Positions 1 through 9,097 of a stretch of 64,000 nt of DNA are shown here, in pieces. Position 1 is the stretch's first letter; each line of letters begins with the position of its first letter. The DNA is taken from NCBI RefSeq assembly GCF_016793595.1, contig NZ_JAEULY010000002.1:393306-457305 (forward strand). Direction: 5' to 3'. A program made the position numbers and the translations under genes. Under the pieces are notes generated by a model. The model did not search any database. It was not told the origin of the DNA and saw only the letters and a program-made list of their open reading frames with translations. This stretch comes from Phreatobacter sp. (GTDB lineage Bacteria > Pseudomonadota > Alphaproteobacteria > Rhizobiales > Phreatobacteraceae).

Positions 1-828
1 GCCGAGTAGCGAGACGGACAGCGTCGTCAGAACGATGACGCTGGCGGGCGCCAGCATGATCCAGGGCGCGCGGGTGATGTATTCGCGCCCGAAGCCGACC
101 ATGTTGCCGAGGCTGGTCATGGGCGGTTGCACGCCGAGGCCAAGGAAGGACAGGCCGCTTTCGAGCAGGATGACCTCCGGGAAGACCAGCGTCATCGAGA
201 CGATCAGGGTCGAGGCGATGTTCGGCAGGATGTGGCGGAGGTAGACCTGTGTCGGCGGGGCGCCGAGCTGGGTGACCGCCGAGGCATAGCCCTGCGCGCC
301 GGCCGAGATAGCGAGGCCGCGCGCGATGCGGGCATAGCGCTCCCAACCGAACAGGCCCATCAGGCCGACCAGCAGCACCAGCGAAGAGCCGAAGAAGGCG
401 AGGACGGCCAGCGCCAGGATCAGGAAGGGCATGCTGGCCTGGAAGTCCGCGAGCATCAGCACGGCCTGCTCGACCAGACCGCGGAAATAGGCCGCGAGGA
501 AGCCGAGCGCCGTTCCGAGGCAGGCCGAGATGACGGTCGCGCCGAAGGCGATGAGCAGCGAGATGCGGATGGAGACGATCAGGCGCGAGAGAACGTCGCG
601 GCCGAGCTCATCCGTGCCGAGCCAGTGCATGGCGTGGCCGGGCGCGACCAGCCGGTTGCGCAGGTTCGGCGCGGTGTAGGAATAGGGCGCGACGAGATCG
701 GCGAAGATCGCGACGAGCAGCACAGTGGCAAGCCAGAGGATCGCCACCCAGACGAGCGGCGGGATAACCTTGAGCGCGGCAAGGCGGCTTGGACGCGCGG
801 GGGCATCGTCGAGGGCGCGGTCGGTCAT
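1..828 (-). CDS. dppC: Dipeptide/oligopeptide ABC transporter permease, DppC type (3' end cut by window)
   Basis: Inner-membrane permease of a peptide-type (family 5) importer. I translated 276 codons from an ATG at 828 with no stop before base 1, so only the last few residues should be missing (DppC proteins are usually 280 to 300 aa). Residues 1-20 are cytoplasmic, a first membrane helix covers about 21-48, and the DppC hallmark GTDELGRDVLSRL is at 71-83. Several further helices follow. A coupling-loop region lies around 163-200 (ERYARIARGLAIS, then LRHILPN), and the late motif LLESGLSFLGLGVQPP is at 221-236. The gene starts 10 nt after the dppB stop and is the last gene of the operon within the window. 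The permease family is clear. The substrate (peptide, opine, nickel or sugar) is not shown by the sequence. Confidence 0.9.
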   Translation of the reverse strand, partial: MTDRALDDAPARPSRLAALKVIPPLVWVAILWLATVLLVAIFADLVAPYSYTAPNLRNRLVAPGHAMHWLGTDELGRDVLSRLIVSIRISLLIAFGATVISACLGTALGFLAAYFRGLVEQAVLMLADFQASMPFLILALAVLAFFGSSLVLLVGLMGLFGWERYARIARGLAISAGAQGYASAVTQLGAPPTQVYLRHILPNIASTLIVSMTLVFPEVILLESGLSFLGLGVQPPMTSLGNMVGFGREYITRAPWIMLAPASVIVLTTLSVSLLG

Positions 829-838
829 GGCTTGCCCT

Positions 839-1774
839 TCAGGCGCCGGCTTTGCCGCTCGCCTGTCGCAGGCGCGGGTCGAGGAAGCCGTAGAGGAAAT
901 CGACGATCAGATTGGAGGCGACCATGGTGGCCGCCACCAGCAGCAGGATGCACTGGACGACGGCGAGGTCGCGGTTGGAGACGGCGACGACCAGCAGGCG
1001 GCCGACGCCCGGCCACGAGAAGACGCTCTCGACCACCACGGCGCCGGCGATCAGTGATCCCACCATGAAGCCGACGATGGTGACGGTGGGGATCGCGGCA
1101 TTCGGCAGGGCGTGGCCGGTGACCACTAGCCGCCACGGCACGCCCTTGGCGCTGGCGGTGCGGATATAGGGCTGCCCCAGCACTTCCAGCATGGCACTGC
1201 GCGTGAAGCGGGCGAGCACCGCCGCGCCGCCGATGCCGAGCGTCAGGATCGGCAGGATCGCGTGCCGCCAGCTGTCCTGGCCGCCGGAGGGCAGCCAGCC
1301 GAGTTGCACCGCGAAGACGAGGACCAGAACAAGGCCGAGCACGAAGCTCGGAACCGTGAAGCCGGCGACCGATAGCAGCATGATGGCGCGGTCGGCGAAG
1401 CGGCCACGGTTGAGCGCCGCGAATATGCCTGCGGGGATGCCGATGGCGAGCTTTAGGAACAGCGCCGGAAGCGTGAGAGCGAGCGTCGCCGGAATGCGCT
1501 CGGCGACCAGTTCGATGGCGGCGCGGCCGTCGCGCATGGAGCGTCCCAGCTCGCCCTGCGCGATGGCGCCGAAATACTGGAAATATTGCTGCCAGAGCGG
1601 CGCATCGAGACCCCAAGACTTCCGGAAGGCCCGGATCGCCTCCGGGTCCGCCTCGGGCCCGAGGATGATCTGGGCGGGATCGCCGGACATGCGCAGCACG
1701 ATGAAGGCGAAGGTCACCACCAGCGCGATGGTCAGGGCCGCCCGCAATAGCCGCAGGGTGATGAATCTGGCCAT
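839..1774 (-). CDS. dppB: Dipeptide/oligopeptide ABC transporter permease, DppB type
   Basis: A 311-aa integral membrane permease, the usual length for DppB. It has an N-terminal helix (residues about 8-28, ALTIALVVTFAFIVLRM), the family motif LGRSMRDGR, several hydrophobic helices and a coupling loop around SAMLEVLGQPYIRTASAKG. The C-terminal FLDPRLR is typical of DppB. It partners the DppC-type permease just downstream to form the membrane channel. Its ATG at 1774 overlaps the dppF stop, so the two are probably translationally coupled. Family assignment is firm; the substrate is unknown. Confidence 0.92.
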   Translation of the reverse strand: MARFITLRLLRAALTIALVVTFAFIVLRMSGDPAQIILGPEADPEAIRAFRKSWGLDAPLWQQYFQYFGAIAQGELGRSMRDGRAAIELVAERIPATLALTLPALFLKLAIGIPAGIFAALNRGRFADRAIMLLSVAGFTVPSFVLGLVLVLVFAVQLGWLPSGGQDSWRHAILPILTLGIGGAAVLARFTRSAMLEVLGQPYIRTASAKGVPWRLVVTGHALPNAAIPTVTIVGFMVGSLIAGAVVVESVFSWPGVGRLLVVAVSNRDLAVVQCILLLVAATMVASNLIVDFLYGFLDPRLRQASGKAGA

Positions 1775-2763
1775 CAGGCGGCTTTCCTTGCGAGATGGGC
1801 CGGGTCTTCCGCGAGGTGGCAGGCGACGCGCCGCCCGCCCTCGACGGTGCGCATGGCGGGCGGCTCCGCGCGACAGCGCGCGGTTGCCAGCGGGCAGCGT
1901 GGGTGGAACGCGCAGCCGGCGGGGCGCTCAGCCGGATTGGGCGGCTCGCCGGTCAGCATGATGCGCCTCTGCCGCGCGCCGGGCGCAGGCGCCGCCGAAA
2001 CGAGCGCCTGCGTGTAGGGATGTTTCGGGTCGGCGAAGAGGTCGTCGGCGTCGCCTTCCTCGACGAAGCGGCCGAGATACATCACAGCGACGCGTCGGCT
2101 CACCTGCCGGACGACCCTGAGATCGTGGCTGATGAACAGCATGGCGAGGCGCATTTCCTCCTGAAGGTCGATCAGAAGGTTCACCACCTGCGCCTGGATC
2201 GAGACATCGAGCGCGGAGACGGGTTCGTCGCAGACCAGCAGCGCCGGCTTGGTCATCAGGGCGCGGGCGAGGACGACGCGCTGGCGCTGGCCGCCGGAGA
2301 GTTCGTGCGGATAGCGGGTCGCGAGATGGCGCGAAAGGCCGACGCGCGCGAGCATGGCAAGCGCCTTGTCGGACCGTTCCGCTGGCTCATTGCGGCCGTG
2401 AATATCGAGCGGCTCGCGGACCTGGTCGATGATCGCGAGACGGCGGTCCAGCGCACCGAGAGGGTCCTGGAAGATCATCTGCATGCGCGCGCGGCCGCGC
2501 CGCCATTCCGCCGTCCCGAATTTCGGCATGTCGGTGCCGTCGAAGCGGACCGAGCCCTCGTCCGGGGCTTCGAGGCCGAGCACCATGCGGCCGAGGGTCG
2601 ATTTGCCCGAACCGGATTCGCCGACAATGCCCAGCGTCTCGCCGGCGGAAATCCGCAGGCTGACGCCGTCGACCGCGCGCACAGCGACCGATCGGCCGAA
2701 CAGGCCACGGCGCTGCGTATAGCTGCGCGCGAGGCCCTTGGCCTCCACCAGCGAGGAAATCAT
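1774..2763 (-). CDS. dppF: Peptide-type ABC transporter ATPase, DppF/OppF type
   Basis: A 329-aa ATP-binding subunit that powers the importer. Walker [10 protein letters not shown] is at residues 48-56. The signature LSGGQRQRVVLARAL is followed by Walker B LLVCDEPVSALDVS and the H-loop SHDLRVV. The C-terminal extension carries CAFHPRCPLATARC, the cysteine-rich oligopeptide-transporter tail of this ATPase subfamily. It forms a heterodimer with the DppD-type ATPase encoded immediately upstream, whose stop overlaps this start by 4 nt (2760-2763). Confidence 0.93.
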   Translation of the reverse strand: MISSLVEAKGLARSYTQRRGLFGRSVAVRAVDGVSLRISAGETLGIVGESGSGKSTLGRMVLGLEAPDEGSVRFDGTDMPKFGTAEWRRGRARMQMIFQDPLGALDRRLAIIDQVREPLDIHGRNEPAERSDKALAMLARVGLSRHLATRYPHELSGGQRQRVVLARALMTKPALLVCDEPVSALDVSIQAQVVNLLIDLQEEMRLAMLFISHDLRVVRQVSRRVAVMYLGRFVEEGDADDLFADPKHPYTQALVSAAPAPGARQRRIMLTGEPPNPAERPAGCAFHPRCPLATARCRAEPPAMRTVEGGRRVACHLAEDPAHLARKAA

Positions 2764-3803
2764 GCGCCGACGGTCTCGGTTTGCAGGGCAGGGGCGACCG
2801 CAACGGCAAGGGCGGTCTCTGCGGAGGGTTCGTCGGCGACGTCCCGCTCATCCGTCCGGAAACAGGCCGCCAGCCGATCATCCGACAAGGAAGCAAGAGC
2901 CGGCTGAGCCGCCGTGCAACGCGCCTCGGCCATGAAGCAGCGCGGCGCGAAGGCGCAGCCCGCCGGCATGGCGCGCGGATCGGGGACGACGCCCGGAATG
3001 GGGGTCAGCCGGCGGCGCGGGCCGGCCAGCGGCGGCAGCGAGCCGACGAGGCCGCGCGCGTAAGGATGGCGGGCATCGTCGAACAGGACTGAGGCCGGGG
3101 CCTGTTCGACGACGCGGCCGGCATACATGACGATGACGCGGTCGCAGGTCTCCGCGATGACGCCGAGGTCGTGGCTGATCAGCACCAGCGCCATGCCGAA
3201 CTCGCTGCGGACCGCATTGAGCAGGTCGAGAATCTGCGCCTGGATCGTCACGTCCAGCGCGGTCGTCGGCTCGTCGGCGATCAGGAGATCGGGCTTGCCA
3301 GCCAGAGCCATGGCGATCATGACGCGCTGGTTCTGGCCGCCGGAGAATTCGTGCGGATAGGCATCGATGCGCCGTCCGGCATCGGGAATGCCAACGAGAT
3401 CGAGCAGACGCTTCGCCTCAGCCCGGAGGGCGCGCCCCGAAAGACCCGTATGCAGGGCCAGCGCCTCGGCGATCTGGCGACCGACGCTGAGCACCGGATT
3501 GAGGGCGCTGGCGGGGTCCTGGAAGATCATGGCCGCGCGGCCGCCGCGCAGCCGGTCGAGGACGGCGCCGGGGGCGCCGACCAGTTCCTGTCCGTCGATG
3601 ATCGCGCTGCCGGTGACGCGAGCCTTGGCCGGCAGGAGGCCGAGCGCGGCAAGCCAGGTGACCGACTTGCCGGAGCCGGATTCACCGACCATGCCGACCG
3701 CCTCGCCCCGCGCCACCGCGAGGTCGATGCCATGAAGGACGCGGACGCCGTCGAAGGCGACCCCAAGATTGGAGAGGCGGACCAGCATGCCGGGCTCAGG
3801 CAT
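2760..3803 (-). CDS. dppD: Peptide-type ABC transporter ATPase, DppD/OppD type
   Basis: A 347-aa ATP-binding subunit. Walker [10 protein letters not shown] is at residues 40-48, the signature is [15 protein letters not shown], and Walker B is [14 protein letters not shown], followed by SHDLGVIAE. The tail [14 protein letters not shown] is the oligopeptide-type C-terminal motif. The ATG at 3803 overlaps the end of the binding-protein gene by 8 nt. A second in-frame ATG at 3788 would remove MPEPG and is equally possible. Residues about 310-347 after the tail motif are Ala/Glu-rich and longer than in many homologues. Confidence 0.93.
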   Translation of the reverse strand: MPEPGMLVRLSNLGVAFDGVRVLHGIDLAVARGEAVGMVGESGSGKSVTWLAALGLLPAKARVTGSAIIDGQELVGAPGAVLDRLRGGRAAMIFQDPASALNPVLSVGRQIAEALALHTGLSGRALRAEAKRLLDLVGIPDAGRRIDAYPHEFSGGQNQRVMIAMALAGKPDLLIADEPTTALDVTIQAQILDLLNAVRSEFGMALVLISHDLGVIAETCDRVIVMYAGRVVEQAPASVLFDDARHPYARGLVGSLPPLAGPRRRLTPIPGVVPDPRAMPAGCAFAPRCFMAEARCTAAQPALASLSDDRLAACFRTDERDVADEPSAETALAVAVAPALQTETVGA

Positions 3804-5430
3804 AGTTGCCGGGCCGGAAGTCCATGGCGAAGGCCGGGGCCGTCTTCCAGCGGATCGACTTCGCCTTGGCGGTGAAGGTCGCGTTCTGGTGGAGCACCGT
3901 GTAGGCGGGGTCCTCGCGCTCGCAGATTTCCAGCATGCGGCGGAACGAGCGGCGGCGCAGCGCGCGGTCGGTGGAGGTCTCCAGCACTTCGCAGAGCTGG
4001 TTCATCTCGGCATTGGTCCATTCGCCGATCTGCTGCTGCTGGCCGTTCGGACCGTGCTGGTTGACCATCGAGGAGACGGGATCGTTGAACGGCGCCGAGT
4101 TCGACCAGTCGCGCACCGCGCGCTGGGGGCCGCGGGCCATGATCTGGCTCCAGTTCTCCACCGTGCTCATCTGCACGTTGAGGCCGACCGAGCGCCACAT
4201 CTCGACCAGGATCTGCGCCGTGGCGTTCTGGTTGGTGTAGTAGTTGTTGAGGACACGGTAGGTGATCGCGTCGCCCTTGTAGCCGGCCTGTTTCAGGAGG
4301 TCGCGGGCGAGCGACGGGTTGAACTCGGGAACCTTCCAGTCGGCGTGGAACATGTCGCCGTAATAGTCCCACTGGAGACCCGCCGGCACCTTGGTGCGGC
4401 CGGCCCAAAGCGAGTCGACGATGGCCTGCCGGTCGATGGCGTGGGTGAAGGCGCGGCGCACCAGCGGATTGGCGAGCTGGGTGTTGTTCTTGTCGAAACA
4501 GGTCAGACGATGGTTGAGGATCGTGCCGCCCTGCACCTCGAAGGCAGCGTTCTTCTCGACTTCGCTGATCTGGTCCGGCGGAATGTCGCAGGCGAACTGG
4601 TACTGGCCGGAGAGGAGGCCCGCGACGCGGCTCGCCACTTCCGGCACTTCGACGAAGCGGATCGATTTGAGCGGCGGCGTGCCGCCCCAGTACTCGTCAT
4701 GGGCTTCGAGGGTCAGCGAGTTGTCGGGGCGGAATTCGACCACCTTGTAGGGGCCGGTGGTGATCGGCTTGCGCGCCCAGTCGAGGTAGCTCGCCGCTTC
4801 TTCCCAGCCGCGCCGGCTCATGATGTCGGAGCCGTAGCGGGCGAGGCGGCCCTCCAGCGTCACGTCCGGCGAGCCATTGTGGAAGCGCACGGTATAGCGG
4901 TCGACGGCCTCGACGCGGACGAGGTCCGGCCAGGCGCGGCGGGCGACTGCGGAGACTTCCGCCGGCAGCTCCTTGGTGACGCGCGAGGTCGGGATGTTCT
5001 CGCTGGTGCGGAGCGTGGCGCGGTTCTTCGGCTGGGTGTCGCCGAACATGCGCTCGCGCGAGAAGGTGAAGACCACGTCCTCGGCGGTCATTTCGTCGCC
5101 GTTGTGGAACTTCACGCCGCGGCGCAGCTGCAGTTCGACCGTCTGGTCGTCGATGCGCTTCCAGGCGGTGGCGAGGCCCGGCTGCGGCATCAGGTTGCCG
5201 AGCCAGTCGCGGCTGATCAGCGCTTCCCAGAGCGAGGTGAAGAACACCCGCTCGCCGACATTCGACTGCTCGCGCAGGACGTCGAGCGTGTTGGAATTGA
5301 CGATCTTCTGGACCGCGATGGTGATGCGCGGACGGTTGTCGGTCTGCGCGATGGCGAAGCGGGGCACGAAGGGCGCGGCGACGGCTGCGCCGCCCATCCA
5401 TAGAACCGAGCGGCGGGAGGTTTCGCGCAT
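3796..5430 (-). CDS. Family 5 (DppA/OppA-type) periplasmic substrate-binding protein
   Basis: First gene of the peptide-type import operon. It encodes a 544-aa extracytoplasmic solute-binding protein. The N-terminus MRETSRRSVLWMGGAAVAA has a twin-arginine motif and hydrophobic stretch, with likely cleavage after FAIAQ, so export is probably by the Tat system. The mature part shows family 5 features such as QLRRGVKFHNGDEMTAEDV and TGPYKVVEFRP. I chose the ATG at 5430; a GTG at 5439 would add three residues. Family 5 proteins bind peptides but also nickel, opines, glutathione or plant sugars, so the ligand cannot be named. Confidence 0.9.
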   Translation of the reverse strand: MRETSRRSVLWMGGAAVAAPFVPRFAIAQTDNRPRITIAVQKIVNSNTLDVLREQSNVGERVFFTSLWEALISRDWLGNLMPQPGLATAWKRIDDQTVELQLRRGVKFHNGDEMTAEDVVFTFSRERMFGDTQPKNRATLRTSENIPTSRVTKELPAEVSAVARRAWPDLVRVEAVDRYTVRFHNGSPDVTLEGRLARYGSDIMSRRGWEEAASYLDWARKPITTGPYKVVEFRPDNSLTLEAHDEYWGGTPPLKSIRFVEVPEVASRVAGLLSGQYQFACDIPPDQISEVEKNAAFEVQGGTILNHRLTCFDKNNTQLANPLVRRAFTHAIDRQAIVDSLWAGRTKVPAGLQWDYYGDMFHADWKVPEFNPSLARDLLKQAGYKGDAITYRVLNNYYTNQNATAQILVEMWRSVGLNVQMSTVENWSQIMARGPQRAVRDWSNSAPFNDPVSSMVNQHGPNGQQQQIGEWTNAEMNQLCEVLETSTDRALRRRSFRRMLEICEREDPAYTVLHQNATFTAKAKSIRWKTAPAFAMDFRPGNYA

Positions 5431-5533
5431 GGTGGTCACCGTGTGTCGAGGATCAAAATGTCCGGCGGCTGCCTCTTGAGGCCGCCTTCCGTGACTGTGG
5501 TCTGGCTACCGGGGCCGGATAACGCGGGCATGA

Positions 5534-5571
5534 CCGGCGCATGTCGCCGCCGTGACAGCGGCATGCGCCGG
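5534..5571 (-). terminator. Strong hairpin after the TIM-barrel gene (candidate terminator)
   Basis: A perfect 10-bp inverted repeat, CCGGCGCATG at 5534-5543 and CATGCGCCGG at 5562-5571, with an inner CCGC/GCGG pair. It lies 17 nt beyond the stop of the leftward gene 5588-6415 and ahead of the binding-protein gene. There is no clear T-run, so Rho-independent termination is uncertain. It could equally be an operator for the operon to its left. Confidence 0.4.
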
Positions 5572-5587
5572 GCGCCCGGGTTGTGGA

Positions 5588-6415
5588 CTATTCGGCGAGG
5601 CCGAGCCCGATCAGATGATCGGCGCCGGAACGCAGCCCTTCCTTGTTGCGGACCTCAAGGATCAGGCGGGGCTTGCTGGTGATCGGTTCAAGCGCCCGGA
5701 ACAGCTGCGGCCACTGGATATTGCCCTCGCCGGGATTCCAGTGCCGGTCCGCATAGCCGTCCGAGTCCTGCAGATGGACGTGGTGGAGCATGTCGCCGGC
5801 CGCCACCGCGTAATAGTCGACGGGCGGTGCGCCGGTTGAGCAATGTGCATAGTTGGCATGGCCAGTATCGATGGAGACGCGCACGGCGGGGCTGTCGAAC
5901 GAGCGGGCGAGGGCGACGCGCTCGTGGGGGTCCTTGTCCTCGATGTTCTCGATGACCAGCACGAGACCCATGGTCTCGGCGCGGCGTACGGTGGCGCCGA
6001 GCGCGTCATGCATGCGCTCCGTGATCTTCGCCCGCGCGCCGGGATTGTAGTCGAGGTTGTTGTAGTCCCAGGTCGTGTAGGGCGAGTGGATCACCATCTG
6101 GGTGGCGCCGACCGCCTCGCAAACGTCGAGCCCCTGCATCATCCGCTTCTGCACGACGGCGCGGATATCGGGGTCCTGGCTCGCGAGGTTGAAGCCCCAG
6201 AAGGGGCCGTGGACGCCGAGGCGGCCACGATAGCCGTCGAGTTCCGCCTTGACCGCGTCGGCGATGGAGCGCCAGTCGCCGTTGAGCACCTCGGCCCAGA
6301 AGAAGTCCTGCAATTCGAGATCGCGCTGGCGCTCGAAAATCCAGTCGCGATGGAGGCGCAGGCCGTCGAGCGGCAGGGCCGCGCCGAGAAGGGGGAGGGA
6401 TTTGGCTGATGTCAT
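5588..6415 (-). CDS. Sugar phosphate isomerase/epimerase family protein (xylose-isomerase-like TIM barrel)
   Basis: A 275-aa protein of the AP-endonuclease-2/xylose-isomerase-like TIM-barrel superfamily. Candidate metal-binding residues are seen in order: HGPFWG, HSPYTTWDY, the glutamate of VIENIEDKDP, SIDTGHANYAH, HVHLQDSDG and LILEVRN near the end. These match the His/Glu/Asp set that binds divalent metal in this superfamily. The start ATG at 6415 gives a compact protein; the frame stays open upstream but with non-conserved low-complexity sequence. It may act in catabolism of a sugar or polyol taken up by the neighbouring ABC importer. That link is inference from position only. Confidence 0.82.
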   Translation of the reverse strand: MTSAKSLPLLGAALPLDGLRLHRDWIFERQRDLELQDFFWAEVLNGDWRSIADAVKAELDGYRGRLGVHGPFWGFNLASQDPDIRAVVQKRMMQGLDVCEAVGATQMVIHSPYTTWDYNNLDYNPGARAKITERMHDALGATVRRAETMGLVLVIENIEDKDPHERVALARSFDSPAVRVSIDTGHANYAHCSTGAPPVDYYAVAAGDMLHHVHLQDSDGYADRHWNPGEGNIQWPQLFRALEPITSKPRLILEVRNKEGLRSGADHLIGLGLAE

Positions 6416-6562
6416 GGGAAGGTCCGATCGAGGGCCGCGTTGAAGAGCGCGTGCCGTCATCGGACCGTTGCGCGACAGCGCGGTGACATCCGCATCAAGG
6501 AATTGTGGCGGTCCGTCGCGGCAGGTAGCGAGCAGCCGCGTGGCCGTTATCGCCTTTCGCCA

Positions 6563-6592
6563 TTGCTGCCGGAATGATCGATCCCGTATATT
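6563..6592 (+). promoter_or_regulatory. Candidate sigma70-type promoter for the EamA transporter gene
   Basis: TTGCTG at 6563-6568 and TATATT at 6587-6592 are separated by 18 nt, in the divergent gap upstream of the ATG at 6629. A purine-rich ribosome binding site, AGGAG, lies at 6611-6615. The AT-rich -10 is unusual in this GC-rich sequence. Confidence 0.4.
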
Positions 6593-6628
6593 GGAACACT
6601 CGTCACCTATAGGAGAAATTAGGCGGCT

Positions 6629-7465
6629 ATGGATGTCTGGCATGTCGTTGCGGCTCTCGTCAGCGCCGCCCTCCATGCCGGATGGAATGCCGCGCTCAAG
6701 GCGCAGGCGCGCCCCGCAGAAGTGATGACCTCCCAGATGCTGATCGGCGCGGCCGTGGCGGCTCCGGTCATGCTCTGGACCGGTCTGCCGGCCCAGTCGT
6801 CGTGGGTGTGGCTGGCGGGGTCGACCATCTGCAACATGGTGACGGTGGTGGCCCTGCTCAGGGCCTATGAGCTTGTCGGCTTCGGCATGGCCTATCCGGT
6901 GATCCGCGCGCTCGCCGTCCTTCTGGTGGTGCCGGCGGCATCGGCGCTCTCGGGCGAGCAACTGAGCCTCGCGGGTCTCGGGGGTATCGGCCTGATGATC
7001 GCGTCGCTGGCTGCTCTGGCCGCCGATCACGCCCGCGGCCCCGCCGTCGGCCGGCAGGCGCTCGGCTGGATCGCGCTCGCCGGCGTCGGAACGGCGGCCT
7101 ACGTGCTGTGCGACGCCCAGGGCGTCAGGGCGGCTGGCGCGCCGCTCGCCTATGGCGTGCTCGCGGCCATCTGCAATGCCGTCGCCATGACCGCGATGCA
7201 GCGCGCCCGGTTCGGCGGGTGGCGGGTGTCGCGCGAGAGCCTCGGCGCCGCTGTCCCGATCGCGCTGGCGTCGATGGCCTCCTACCTTCTGATCCTGTGG
7301 GTCTGGACCGGCGCGCCGATCGCGCCGGCGGCGGCGCTCCGCGACACCAGCGCCGTCTTCGCCATCCTGATCGCGGTGATCTGGCTGAAGGAGCCCTTCA
7401 CGCCGTTCCGGCTGGGGGCGGTGGCGCTGTCGGCCGCCGCCGTGCCGCTGCTGCGCTTCGCCTGA
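6629..7465 (+). CDS. EamA/DMT-superfamily transporter
   Basis: A 278-aa polytopic membrane protein with about ten hydrophobic helices in two halves, the usual layout of drug/metabolite transporters. Recognisable parts are the first helix HVVAALVSAALHAGWNAALK, the mid-first-half segment AYELVGFGMAYPVIRAL and the second-half equivalent ALRDTSAVFAILIAVIWLKEPF, which ends in the family's typical xLKEPF motif. It is divergent from the TIM-barrel gene and convergent with the ligase gene. Likely an exporter of small metabolites or amino acids; the substrate is unknown. Confidence 0.85.
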   Translation: MDVWHVVAALVSAALHAGWNAALKAQARPAEVMTSQMLIGAAVAAPVMLWTGLPAQSSWVWLAGSTICNMVTVVALLRAYELVGFGMAYPVIRALAVLLVVPAASALSGEQLSLAGLGGIGLMIASLAALAADHARGPAVGRQALGWIALAGVGTAAYVLCDAQGVRAAGAPLAYGVLAAICNAVAMTAMQRARFGGWRVSRESLGAAVPIALASMASYLLILWVWTGAPIAPAAALRDTSAVFAILIAVIWLKEPFTPFRLGAVALSAAAVPLLRFA

Positions 7466-7469
7466 GATT

Positions 7470-9020
7470 TCAGACGATCCGCACCTTGCGGTCGCCCCAG
7501 TATTTGTCGCGCAGCGACTTCTTGTAGAGCTTGCCGGTCGGCAGGCGCGGCAACTGGTCCATGAAATCGATGGAGCGCGGGCACTTCTGGATCGACAGGT
7601 TCGCCTTGCAGAAGGCCAGGAGCTCCTCCTCCAGTTCCCGTCCGGTGGTGTAGCCGGGCATGGGCTGGATGACCGCCTTCACCTCCTCGCCGAGATCGTC
7701 GTTCGGCACGCCGAAGACGGCGGCATCGGCGACTTTCGGATGGGTGATGAGCAGGTTCTCGGCCTCCTGCGGGTAGATGTTCACGCCGCCCGAGATGATC
7801 ATGAAGGTGGAGCGGTCGGTGAGGTAGAGGAAGCCATCATCGTCGACATAGCCGACATCGCCGACGGTCGACATGGTGTCGTCCGCGGAGCGCGACTGGG
7901 CCGTGCGCTCGGGGTCGTTGAAATAGACGAAGGGATTGGCGGTCTTGAACCAGATTTCGCCCGGCTCGCCCTTTGGCGCTGGCTGCATGTCGGCGTCGAG
8001 GATATGCAGGTCGCCCATCAGCACCTTGCCGACCGTGCCGCGATGGCCAAGCCACTGCTCGGAATCGCAGGCGGTGAAGCCCATGGCCTCAGTCGCCCCG
8101 TAATATTCATGGATGATCGGCCCCCACCAGGCGATCATCTCCTCCTTGACCTGCGGCGGGCAGGGGGCCGCGGCGTGGACGGCGACCTCCAGCGACGACA
8201 GGTCGTAACGCCCGCGCACCTCCAGCGGCAGCTTGAGAAGACGCGAGAACATGGTCGGCACCAGCTGGCTGTGCGTGACCTTGTATTTCTCGACCAGGGC
8301 CAGATAGGCCTCGGGGTCGAAATGCTCCATCACGATCACCGTGCCGCCGGCGCGGACCGCAAGACCCACCGCCGCCTGCGGCGCGGAATGGTAGAGCGGG
8401 GCCGGGGACAGGTAGGTCATTTCCTCGCGGTAGCGCCAGAGCTGGTGCAGGAACTTGTAGAGCGGCAGCGGCTCTTCCGGCGGATTGTCGGGAAGCGGGC
8501 GCAGGATGCCCTTCGGCCGCCCGGTCGTGCCCGATGAATAGAGCATCGGCGTGCCGAGCCATTCGTCGGCGATCGGGGTTGCCGGATAGGGCGCGACCGC
8601 CGCGTCGAGGCTGCGCGTCTGGGTGTCCCTGGGGTCGCCATCGACGACGATGCAGAGCTTGACGTTCGGTGCCTGTTTCAGCGCCTGAAGCGCAACCTCG
8701 CGCTTGGCGCGCGACGTGATCAGCACCTTGGATTCGCTGTTGTTGAGGATGTAGGCGAGTTCGTCGGCGAGCAGGTAGGAATTGATGCAGGTATAGTAGA
8801 GGCCGGACCGCTCGCCCGCCGCGCAGCATTCGATGTAGCGCGGATGGTTCTCCATGAAGATCGCATAGTGATCGAGCCGGTTGAGGCCCTCGGCCCGGAG
8901 CAGATGAGCAAGCCTGTTCGCCCGCTCCTCGAGCTCCCGATAGGTGACCGTCTCGCCGGTGCCGGCCATGATGAAGGCGGCCCGGCCGGGATGGTTCTGT
9001 GCGGTCTTGCGCGTGTACAT
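7470..9020 (-). CDS. AMP-dependent synthetase/ligase (acyl-CoA synthetase-like)
   Basis: A 516-aa ANL-superfamily enzyme expected to activate a carboxylic acid with ATP and transfer it to CoA. The phosphate-binding loop YSSGTTGRPKG is at residues 161-171. The adenine motif EYYGATEA, the hinge-region GDVGYVDDDGFLYLTDR with GGVNIYPQE, and the late catalytic lysine in RLPTGKLYKK are all present, so it looks active. The ATG at 9020 was chosen because the conserved family start follows it at once; the frame stays open far upstream with non-homologous sequence. It lies 77 nt after the LIV-type binding-protein gene on the same strand, which suggests that the imported compound is a carboxylate converted to a CoA thioester. 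The acid is not identifiable. Confidence 0.88.
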   Translation of the reverse strand: MYTRKTAQNHPGRAAFIMAGTGETVTYRELEERANRLAHLLRAEGLNRLDHYAIFMENHPRYIECCAAGERSGLYYTCINSYLLADELAYILNNSESKVLITSRAKREVALQALKQAPNVKLCIVVDGDPRDTQTRSLDAAVAPYPATPIADEWLGTPMLYSSGTTGRPKGILRPLPDNPPEEPLPLYKFLHQLWRYREEMTYLSPAPLYHSAPQAAVGLAVRAGGTVIVMEHFDPEAYLALVEKYKVTHSQLVPTMFSRLLKLPLEVRGRYDLSSLEVAVHAAAPCPPQVKEEMIAWWGPIIHEYYGATEAMGFTACDSEQWLGHRGTVGKVLMGDLHILDADMQPAPKGEPGEIWFKTANPFVYFNDPERTAQSRSADDTMSTVGDVGYVDDDGFLYLTDRSTFMIISGGVNIYPQEAENLLITHPKVADAAVFGVPNDDLGEEVKAVIQPMPGYTTGRELEEELLAFCKANLSIQKCPRSIDFMDQLPRLPTGKLYKKSLRDKYWGDRKVRIV

Positions 9021-9097
9021 GCGAACCTCGATGCGATCGGCCGGAGGCCATGCGCCGTCGCGGGCGAGGCTCGCCCGCGACGGGTGCTGGGTGGCGA